A stretch of 64,000 bases of DNA from JACPHD01 sp964431805 (GTDB taxonomy: Bacteria > Patescibacteriota > Patescibacteriia > Patescibacteriales > GWC2-42-12): the NCBI GenBank assembly GCA_964431805.1, contig CAYSKV010000001.1:62001-126000 (forward strand). The letters are read 5' to 3'. Below are positions 58,006-64,000 of this stretch, piece by piece. The notes beneath the pieces are model-generated. The model ran no database searches and was not told where the DNA came from. It was given only the letters and a program-made list of their open reading frames with translations. The translations under genes and the position numbers were made by a program. Each line of letters begins with the position of its first letter. The first letter of the stretch is position 1.

Positions 58006-59247
58006 TTATTTTTTAATTATTTCGTTAAATTTTTCTATAAATATTTTAGTCGCCGGCCGGCGGACAGGATGCACTGATTCAACTAATTTTTCCGCATTAA
58101 CCCAACGCCAAGCGCTATGTTCGTAAGAATTAATTTTAATATCATTGTCAGAACCTAAAAATTCAGCAATAAATAAACCCTGTTTTTGCCCTTTATAACC
58201 CAAGGCCTTTTTAGATAAAACACCAAATTTTGATAATTTATCGCCAAATTCATAAATATGCAATTTGGAGAAAATTGCAATCGGTTTAAATTTATTATTA
58301 TTCAATTCTTCACTTAATTCGCGCTGCCCGGCTTTCATTAAATCCTCTCCATCCGTACCGCCTTGAGGCAATTGCCAGTGGCCAGGTTGATGAGACCTTT
58401 CAACAATTAGTATTTTATATTCGCCGGTTGCCTGATCTTTTTTATAAAGCAAGCAAACTACGTTAGGGCGATAACAGAATGGCAAAATAAATCGCCAAAC
58501 TAAAAATTTATAAGGAAAAACGATAACCGCATGATAAATTCTTTTCCAACGGTTTAATCGATCAGCTTTATTCTTGCCTTTATGAAAAATTAAACGCCAC
58601 AACCATTCTAGGCCGATCACTCTAAATATTTTTGGCGCTCGATTAATTCGACCGGTTAAAAAATCAAAGGATCCGCCAATACCCATACCGATTTTTACTG
58701 ACGGCATTTTAGCTAAATTATGAAAAATAAATTTTTCTTGATAAGGCGCGCCTAAGGTGCAAAAAATTATTTCTGGCTGAAATTCTTTAATCTTTAATAA
58801 TTTTTCTTCTAATAAAGATACTTGCCTTTCAATATCAATTGTTAAAATTTGCAAATTAGGATATTTATCATTTAAGGCTTTATTTATATCTTTAGCGCTT
58901 GATAATCCGCTTTGCCAATTTAAAATAGCTATTCGCCTATTTCCGGATTCAGCTATTTTTAGAACATCTTTTATAAAATCAGCGCCGGTGATTCTCGAAA
59001 AATTTACGCCCATTAGCCAAGCCGATATTTTTAAACCCACGCCGTCAGGTAAAGACAAATCAGCTTTATTTAATAAACAAAAAAATTCTTCGTCTGGCTT
59101 AATAGCTGCTAAAATAATTTCCGGGTTAGGCGTAACTACAAAATGCTGTTTGCCATCAACTAAAAAATCCTGGATTTTATCCAGAGTTTGTTTTTTAGTA
59201 AAAGTATCAACATTAATTCCTAATATATTTATTTTTTTGTTTGTCAT
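58006..59247 (-). CDS. WecG/TagA/CpsF glycosyltransferase fused to a Nudix hydrolase
   Basis: The 413-residue protein joins two enzymes. Residues 1-245 are a GT26 glycosyltransferase: TPNPEIILAA, SLPDGVGLKISAWLMG, RITGADF, LGAPYQEKF and GIGGSFDFLTGRINRAP. It would transfer a sugar to polyprenyl-diphosphate-linked sugar at the membrane. Residues 262-413 are a Nudix hydrolase with QLPQGGTDGED and RELSEE (309-314). The box is one residue shorter than the consensus and lacks the last glycine, but the metal-binding Glu313 and Glu314 remain. The Nudix part may cleave the sugar nucleotide or an unrelated nucleotide. The gene has its own leader (copy D). Confidence 0.85.
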   Translation of the reverse strand: MTNKKINILGINVDTFTKKQTLDKIQDFLVDGKQHFVVTPNPEIILAAIKPDEEFFCLLNKADLSLPDGVGLKISAWLMGVNFSRITGADFIKDVLKIAESGNRRIAILNWQSGLSSAKDINKALNDKYPNLQILTIDIERQVSLLEEKLLKIKEFQPEIIFCTLGAPYQEKFIFHNLAKMPSVKIGMGIGGSFDFLTGRINRAPKIFRVIGLEWLWRLIFHKGKNKADRLNRWKRIYHAVIVFPYKFLVWRFILPFCYRPNVVCLLYKKDQATGEYKILIVERSHQPGHWQLPQGGTDGEDLMKAGQRELSEELNNNKFKPIAIFSKLHIYEFGDKLSKFGVLSKKALGYKGQKQGLFIAEFLGSDNDIKINSYEHSAWRWVNAEKLVESVHPVRRPATKIFIEKFNEIIKK

Positions 59248-59265
59248 TCTGAATTGGCGTTTATA

Positions 59266-59340
59266 TAAACCCCGTTAAATAGTGTTTAGCGCTAATTTTG
59301 TTAAAAACAAAATTATTTAACAGGGGCAAACATGATAATA
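59266..59340 (-). promoter_or_regulatory. Promoter and structured leader of the GT26-Nudix gene (copy D)
   Basis: On the minus strand TATTAT (59340-59335) is a likely -10 box. S1 GCCCCTGTTAAATA (59327-59314) follows a few bases after the predicted start. S3 ATTTAACGGGG (59280-59270), 22 bases before the ATG, pairs with CCCC and GTTAAAT of S1 around one bulged T (11 bp). Between them AATTTTGTT pairs with AACAAAATT (9 bp). No competing S2 is clear in this copy. Confidence 0.5.
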
Positions 59341-59345
59341 TCTTT

Positions 59346-60206
59346 TTATTCGGTGGAAGTACTCTCGCCCGCCCCATCCCCCGCTGTAGCCTCTTGATTG
59401 GTTGTGTCTGGCAATTCAATTATATCAACACTGGTTGGTTCGGTGATGGTTGGAGTTTCTGGGGTGGCTGGAGTTTCTGGTTCGGTGATGGTTGGTTCTG
59501 GTTCGGTTTGGGTTGTAGGATTAGGGGTTTCGGTTGTCTCGGTTGAAGTTGAGGTTTCGAATATCTCTGGATGGGTAGCTACATAATCATTATAGATTTG
59601 GGTTAAATTGTCTACCCCGTTAGTTGTTGATGGATTAGTTGTGGTTTCCGGTAGGTTAAAATTATCTGGTGTGGGAAGTTCTTTTTTTACTACTGGTTCA
59701 TAGCCGGGAAAAACCGTGGAAGCTAAGTCTAGAGTTAAACCGACTAAACCGCTGTATTCAGTAACTTCAACTCTGGTGGTTTGACCTTGGGCTTGAGCTA
59801 ATTTTTGTTCTTCGGTTAGTTCTCTGATTCTAGCTTCATGATGTTTGACTAGAAATTTAGCCATATATTCGCCAATGTCTTGTTTGATCCTTTTACTGAC
59901 TTTCTGGGTGTTTTGGTTTAATTGATATTGCCAGGCATTATCAATGATTACAATATCTAGATAGCTATAGGTGACATAATAGTATTTTTCGTCTTGTTCA
60001 ATAGTTTCAATTTTAAAATCCATGTTGAAGGTAGCTAAATCAACTGAGAGTAGCAGTGTATTATCTATACCCTCTATACTAGTTTGTTTCTGGCCGATAT
60101 TTTCCGGACCGGCGGCTAATGCTCCCCCGCCCACGACAAGAATAACCGCCAAAATAATTACAGCCGCATTATTATATTTTACAAAATTAATTATTTTTTG
60201 AAACAT
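59346..60206 (-). CDS. Membrane-anchored protein with Thr/Glu/Pro-rich stalk
   Basis: A 286-residue protein. One N-terminal helix (about 13-32, AAVIILAVILVVGGGALAAG) anchors or exports it. A mixed alpha/beta part follows (about 40-190; YYYVTYSYLDIVIIDNAWQY). The last 75 residues are almost only T, E, P and S (TPNPTTQTEPEP, TPATPETPTITEP), a typical flexible surface stalk. I do not recognise the folded part. It is encoded just after the large surface protein and four-helix gene in the same direction and may be part of the same surface structure. Confidence 0.65.
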   Translation of the reverse strand: MFQKIINFVKYNNAAVIILAVILVVGGGALAAGPENIGQKQTSIEGIDNTLLLSVDLATFNMDFKIETIEQDEKYYYVTYSYLDIVIIDNAWQYQLNQNTQKVSKRIKQDIGEYMAKFLVKHHEARIRELTEEQKLAQAQGQTTRVEVTEYSGLVGLTLDLASTVFPGYEPVVKKELPTPDNFNLPETTTNPSTTNGVDNLTQIYNDYVATHPEIFETSTSTETTETPNPTTQTEPEPTITEPETPATPETPTITEPTSVDIIELPDTTNQEATAGDGAGESTSTE

Positions 60207-60212
60207 AGGTTT

Positions 60213-60246
60213 AGTTCAAAGTTAAAAGTATAAAGTTATAAAGTTT
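60213..60246. repeat. Left arm of an imperfect inverted repeat around the four-helix gene
   Basis: The arm reads AGTTCAAAGTTAAAA and then a run of ATAAAGTT-type units. It matches the reverse complement of 60581-60617 with a few mismatches and a small gap. It overlaps the last codons and stop (60236-60238) of the minus-strand gene. Confidence 0.6.
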
Positions 60247-60580
60247 TTATTAACCCAGAAATCAATCTTGAAATTTCTACCGTTAAATTATAATCTATTT
60301 TAAAATTGTCTTCCGAAATATATTTTAATTTAACTGCTAAATATAATATTGATCTTACTTCCCCGCACGAACCTTTAGCGATATAAAGAAAATTTACAAA
60401 TTCTTTATTAGTTCTTCTTTCAAACCCTTCAGCAATATTATTCATTATAGAAACAGTAGCTCTTTGAATTTGATCTCTAAAACCAAAATCTCTGCAATCT
60501 TTAAATTCTTTATAAATATTTATTGTTAATTCTCCTGCCTTCTTCCAAGCTATTATATCTTCAAATTTTTCTATTTTCAT
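60236..60580 (-). CDS. Four-helix-bundle protein (S23/Avd superfamily)
   Basis: The 114-residue protein starts MKIEKFEDIIAWKKAGELTI and has the family signature RDQIQRATVSIMNNIAEGFE followed by FLYIAKGSCGEVRS. Members are encoded in 23S rRNA intervening sequences, in solitary cassettes, or as the Avd accessory protein of diversity-generating retroelements, where it binds the reverse transcriptase. Here it directly follows a surface protein that ends like a retroelement target, but no reverse transcriptase is in view. Inverted repeats abut its start and stop codons, which fits a mobile cassette. The subfamily cannot be settled without a profile search. Confidence 0.88.
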   Translation of the reverse strand: MKIEKFEDIIAWKKAGELTINIYKEFKDCRDFGFRDQIQRATVSIMNNIAEGFERRTNKEFVNFLYIAKGSCGEVRSILYLAVKLKYISEDNFKIDYNLTVEISRLISGLIKTL

Positions 60581-60617
60581 ATAACTTTCAACTTTATGAA
60601 CTTTTTAACTTTCAACT
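60581..60617. repeat. Right arm of an imperfect inverted repeat around the four-helix gene
   Basis: Starts at the base next to the gene's ATG: ATAACTTTCAACTTTATG and AACTTTTTAACTTTCAAC. Its reverse complement matches 60213-60246. Confidence 0.6.
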
Positions 60618-60622
60618 ATTTA

Positions 60623-63600
60623 TTATTTCGCGCACCTAAAACCAATATTAGTTGATTGTTCGCTTGGCGAATGAGATAAATCAAGACCGTAAATTCCGGT
60701 CGAGCCGCGAACAAAAGCTTTTAAACCCGATGTTGAGCCAACATAAATTTTTCCTATATTATTATCTACGTCAGTTAAATAATAATCCGGCGCTATATCT
60801 AAACCTTTATAATCGGATACATCGCTATATTCAAACCAATTATCTGCTAGCGGCGTTACCGGCAACCCAGCCACGGTTACATTTTTATTAGTCCACTCAC
60901 CTACCTCACCCACTAAATTGTTAATTAAGTTATCATTGTTTAATTTGTAAGATATGGAAGTGGTGGCGAGTTGCATGCCAGCAATATTGGTATCGCTATC
61001 ATTGTCAGGATTTTGCAAAATATTTTCAGCGATAGTTAACCATTCATTTTCACCAATTAAGTGATAACCCGTGCCTAGAGTTTGGCAAGCGATTTGAGCT
61101 TCGCCCTGAGAGATATTAGTTTTGATTTGGTCTAATTCATCTTTCATTAAATCTGCTTGGACGCAGAAACCAGGCAAGGTGCCATATTTAGCTGAGCCAG
61201 GCACCCAGACAAAACCGTCTTCGCAATAACCCTCGAAAGCTCCGGCCACAACTTTGCCTTCAACGCCTAAATCAGCCATGGTTTCATCAACCGCTGAGTC
61301 TAGGGCGTTAGAGCAATAACCGCCGGCGCAGAGCATAATACGACCGTCAACTAACATTGAGCCTGCGACTTTAACTTCACCGCTTTGAGCTATATTCATA
61401 ATAGAGACGCCGTTAGCTTGAAAATCTGCGATATCGCCTGAACCTGATTGATTAACTATGAATGCGGTTTTAGTTGAGGAAGCGGTTATTTCGGTTAGTT
61501 CAACAATCTTAACTTCTGGCTCTTGGCCTGGTTCTGAGACTGAATCTTTACCGATTATGATGCTGCCGTTTTCATCAAACGACATTATATTCTCACCATT
61601 CTGGTTTTGTAAAAATAGAGCTTGTGGAGTAATACCGCTGGCGGCTTCGGTAAAGCGGAAATTGTTGGCAAAAATTAAATCACCGACGTAGGAGTTAGTG
61701 GCGTGCAGAGTGCCTAAAACATCTAAATTACTGGCGATGGTTGAAGTACCGGTTCCGCCGACTTCGAGGAGGCCTGAGATATAGGCTGAATTATATTTAT
61801 CGCCAGCGAGTAGATAGACCGGGGTGCTTGAACCAACCGTCAGAAGAGCTTGAGGAGAAGTTGTGCCGATGCCGACGTTGCCGCCTGCTTGAAAGGTGGT
61901 AACAACATCAGTAATATCAACATTATTATTATCATCCGCATTATCATTAAGAATATACATATCGCCTCGACCCCGAGTATTATCAGTTCGTTTAAATGCA
62001 ATTCCAGCCTTTGAATAATTAGCGCCTCCTCCCGTACCAAGATAACCCAACATTAAACCAGTCCATTGATTTTGCGTAATGTCTCCACCAATATGAGCCG
62101 CAAAAGAGTTGCCTGAAGTTGCCACAGTCAATTTATTTAATGGGGTCGTAATTCCGATGCCGACGTTAGTATTTTTTACTGTCAAAGTATCAGTAAAAGT
62201 GTTAGTCCCGGTTGGCGTAGCCAATGTTATTCTGGCTGATTGATAATTATTACTATCAAAAGTAGAATAGATGCGACCGCTATTATAAATTGTTCCTGGC
62301 CCGTTTGAAAGTTCACCCATAAAAACTATATCTTCTTGGGTAGATGCAGATCCTGATTTTTGCAAAGTTAAAAGGTTTTGCGCATTTGCCGTTCCAATGC
62401 CTACATTACCATTTGCCAACACAGTCATTAAAGTTGAAGTTGATGTACCAGCCGTTGTTGAAGCTATAGTGAATAGAGGCGTGTTAACTGCTGTTGATAC
62501 AGAATTAGAAATAGATAACATAGAATAAGGCGAAGTCGTACCAACGCCCAATCTACCAGCTATAGCTGTATTAGGAATTGCCGAGTCATCAATAGTCAAA
62601 GCTGTACCCATTGTAGTTCTTAAATTTATTCCGGTCCAACCAAATAAATTTAAACCCGTCCCATTAGGACTGCTATTATTTATTTCTGCAAATGTCCCCA
62701 TATCTATTTTATTGGCTGTAATAGTGCTTATAGATAATCCGCCTGTCATATGAACAGTGCCATCCCAAGTCATATACATAGATGCATTATTGCCAAATGA
62801 ATTGTCAAATCTAAAAATATCTTGACCGGCATTACCTGTTGGCGTGGTAACATAAAATTTAGCCGTAGGATTGGCAGCTCCAATTCCCACATTCCCATTA
62901 TTCGTTACCATTAAATATGTTGATGTCGCCACGCCGGCGGTTGAAGAAGCAATTATAAATAATGGAGTAGACCCGCCCAAAGTATTTTCTATTGATAATT
63001 TTGCGTAAGGAGAAGAGGTGCCAATACCGACGTTGCCGTTAGTTAAAATAGAAATTCTTTCATTACCAGCGCCAGAAGCAGAGTCAAAGATGGATAATCT
63101 TCCGTCATCAGAATTTTTGATAGACCAGGTTGAAGTGCCGATGTTTAGCGTACCGAACCAACCTTCGTTCCAACGATAAGTAGAAGTGCCGATGTTATAG
63201 GTTAAATTAGCGCTTGGTAGAATATCTCCAGAAACTAATAATCCAGAACTAGTAATTGTTCCGGTAGCGGTTAGATTACCGGCAATATAGGCATCGCCGA
63301 TTACAGATAGTTTAGTAAATGGTGAAGTTGTGCCGATGCCGACGTTGCCGCCTGCTTGAAAGGTGGTAACAACATCAGTAATATCAACATTATTATTATC
63401 ATCCGCATTATCATTAAGAATATACATATCGCCTCGACCCCGAGTATTATCAGTTCGTTTAAATGCAATTCCAGCCTTTGAATAATTAGCGCCTCCTCCC
63501 GTACCAAGATAACCCAACATTAAACCAGTCCATTGATTTTGCGTAATGTCTCCACCAATATGAGCCGCAAAAGAGTTGCCTGAAGTTGCCACAGTCAATT

Positions 63601-64000
63601 TATTTAATGGGGTCGTAATTCCGATGCCGACGTTAGTATTTTTTACTGTCAAAGTATCAGTAAAAGTGTTAGTCCCGGTTGGCGTAGCCAATGTTATTCT
63701 GGCTGATTGATAATTATTACTATCAAAAGTAGAATAGATGCGACCGCTATTATAAATTGTTCCTGGCCCGTTTGAAAGTTCACCCATAAAAACTATATCT
63801 TCTTGGGTAGATGCAGATCCTGATTTTTGCAAAGTTAAAAGGTTTTGCGCATTTGCCGTTCCAATGCCTACATTACCATTTGCCAACACAGTCATTAAAG
63901 TTGAAGTTGATGTACCAGCCGTTGTTGAAGCTATAGTGAATAGAGGCGTGTTAACTGCTGTTGATACAGAATTAGAAATAGATAACATAGAATAAGGCGA
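60623..64000 (-). CDS. Giant repetitive surface protein with FGE/C-type-lectin-like end (5' partial)
   Basis: The frame is open through the right edge, so the N-terminus is missing; at least 1125 residues are visible. Most consists of repeats of about 40-90 residues with signature GNVGIGTTSPxxxLSI, a pattern of tail-fibre and adhesin-like proteins. A 677-bp stretch (61857-62533 and 63324-64000) is duplicated with no difference I can see. The last 240 residues form a different domain: GYCEDGFVWVPGSAKYGTLP, QIACQTLGTGYHLIGENEWL, and end FVRGSTGIYGLDLSHSPSEQ then NIGFRCAK. This resembles the formylglycine-enzyme/C-type-lectin fold that carries variable regions in diversity-generating retroelements. 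It is probably a ligand-binding surface fibre. Confidence 0.8.
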   Translation of the reverse strand, partial: SPYSMLSISNSVSTAVNTPLFTIASTTAGTSTSTLMTVLANGNVGIGTANAQNLLTLQKSGSASTQEDIVFMGELSNGPGTIYNSGRIYSTFDSNNYQSARITLATPTGTNTFTDTLTVKNTNVGIGITTPLNKLTVATSGNSFAAHIGGDITQNQWTGLMLGYLGTGGGANYSKAGIAFKRTDNTRGRGDMYILNDNADDNNNVDITDVVTTFQAGGNVGIGTTSPFTKLSVIGDAYIAGNLTATGTITSSGLLVSGDILPSANLTYNIGTSTYRWNEGWFGTLNIGTSTWSIKNSDDGRLSIFDSASGAGNERISILTNGNVGIGTSSPYAKLSIENTLGGSTPLFIIASSTAGVATSTYLMVTNNGNVGIGAANPTAKFYVTTPTGNAGQDIFRFDNSFGNNASMYMTWDGTVHMTGGLSISTITANKIDMGTFAEINNSSPNGTGLNLFGWTGINLRTTMGTALTIDDSAIPNTAIAGRLGVGTTSPYSMLSISNSVSTAVNTPLFTIASTTAGTSTSTLMTVLANGNVGIGTANAQNLLTLQKSGSASTQEDIVFMGELSNGPGTIYNSGRIYSTFDSNNYQSARITLATPTGTNTFTDTLTVKNTNVGIGITTPLNKLTVATSGNSFAAHIGGDITQNQWTGLMLGYLGTGGGANYSKAGIAFKRTDNTRGRGDMYILNDNADDNNNVDITDVVTTFQAGGNVGIGTTSPQALLTVGSSTPVYLLAGDKYNSAYISGLLEVGGTGTSTIASNLDVLGTLHATNSYVGDLIFANNFRFTEAASGITPQALFLQNQNGENIMSFDENGSIIIGKDSVSEPGQEPEVKIVELTEITASSTKTAFIVNQSGSGDIADFQANGVSIMNIAQSGEVKVAGSMLVDGRIMLCAGGYCSNALDSAVDETMADLGVEGKVVAGAFEGYCEDGFVWVPGSAKYGTLPGFCVQADLMKDELDQIKTNISQGEAQIACQTLGTGYHLIGENEWLTIAENILQNPDNDSDTNIAGMQLATTSISYKLNNDNLINNLVGEVGEWTNKNVTVAGLPVTPLADNWFEYSDVSDYKGLDIAPDYYLTDVDNNIGKIYVGSTSGLKAFVRGSTGIYGLDLSHSPSEQSTNIGFRCAK
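61857..62533. repeat. Long direct repeat, copy 1
   Basis: This 677-bp stretch reappears at 63324-64000, offset 1467 bases (489 codons, in frame). Copy 2 is cut by the window edge, so the true repeat may be longer. Identity looks complete in the lines I compared. The left boundary lies in a GAAG sequence just before TTGTGCCGATG. Confidence 0.9.
63324..64000. repeat. Long direct repeat, copy 2 (continues past the window)
   Basis: Second copy of 61857-62533, running to the last base of the window. The 790 bases between the copies (62534-63323) are different but encode the same style of GIGTTSP repeat. Confidence 0.9.

Noticed and set aside
59298..59546. Plus-strand ORF rich in Trp, Gly and Phe
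   Set aside because: It is the antisense of the Thr/Glu/Pro-rich stalk of the minus-strand gene at 59346-60206; low-complexity coding sequence gives such shadows.
61840..62040. Two near-identical minus-strand ORFs (also 63301-63507) coding for an isoleucine/methionine-rich peptide
   Set aside because: They are other-frame readings of the duplicated part of the large surface gene.
1..64000. CRISPR arrays, rRNA, tRNA, insertion-sequence transposases, alternative genetic code
   Set aside because: No regularly spaced repeats, RNA gene signatures or transposase ORFs were seen. TGA ends several genes at natural positions.

Overview
This window looks like a chromosome segment of a Candidate Phyla Radiation (Patescibacteria) bacterium, probably Parcubacteria-like. 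Base composition is strongly AT-rich. TGA is used as a stop (the glycosyltransferase ending at 5310), so this is not a recoded Gracilibacteria/SR1 genome. Several proteins have reduced forms typical of the group: a 593-residue AlaRS without the C-terminal domains, a short L13, and an RpoA without the alpha-CTD. Many family 4 glycosyltransferases build cell-surface glycans. Most genes lack a clear Shine-Dalgarno sequence. I cannot fix the lineage below this level, and I see no tRNA, rRNA or CRISPR array.

Layout. 0-4 kb: the 3' end of a DUF4012-like gene, mreB, a one-gene cassette inside a 29-bp perfect inverted repeat, and an Eco47II-like restriction-modification pair bracketed by inverted REP-like palindromes. 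4-18 kb: an envelope cluster with four GT4 enzymes, a secreted subtilase with FG-GAP-type repeats, a UDP-glucuronate decarboxylase-like epimerase, GT2, DUF2304, a large polytopic protein, a methyltransferase and a GT39-like enzyme. 18-31 kb: a hypothetical gene of different composition, DUF4012 and DUF11-like surface proteins, tgt, an O-antigen ligase/TPR protein, mnmA, a lone receiver protein and alaS. 31-35.4 kb: a ribosomal operon infA-rpmJ-rpsM-rpsK-rpsD-rpoA-rplQ-rplM-rpsI behind a consensus promoter. 35.5-40.3 kb: a second glycan cluster (flippase, GT4, GT2, O-antigen ligase). 40.3-50.9 kb: greA, lysS, serS, a MurF-like ligase, a DegT aminotransferase, FemAB, FtsQ and a tiny membrane protein. 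Gene direction then flips at about 50.9 kb, next to a dif-like palindrome. 51-64 kb, minus strand: NERD protein, HExxH protein, glnA, an M23 peptidase, gltX, a ParB-like protein, an FTR/thioredoxin pair, a GT26-Nudix fusion, a stalked membrane protein, a four-helix-bundle protein, and a huge surface protein with a perfect internal 1467-bp-period duplication. The surface protein ends like a diversity-generating-retroelement target.

The most unusual signals are in the non-coding DNA. (1) At least four genes (subtilase, flippase, M23 peptidase, GT26-Nudix) share a leader design. An ACCCC-type segment at the predicted mRNA 5' end is complementary to a segment at or just inside the start of the gene. 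In three of the four it is also complementary to a segment in between, so the pairings exclude each other. The sequence differs in one copy while pairing is kept. (2) Five copies of a two-hairpin intergenic element keep long stems through compensatory changes, and one copy has its loop inverted. (3) Two one-ORF cassettes have inverted repeats that abut the start and stop codons. (4) RpoA has an acidic tail ending in an AT-hook-like RGRP motif in place of the alpha-CTD. (5) The tRNA-guanine transglycosylase has lost all four zinc ligands.
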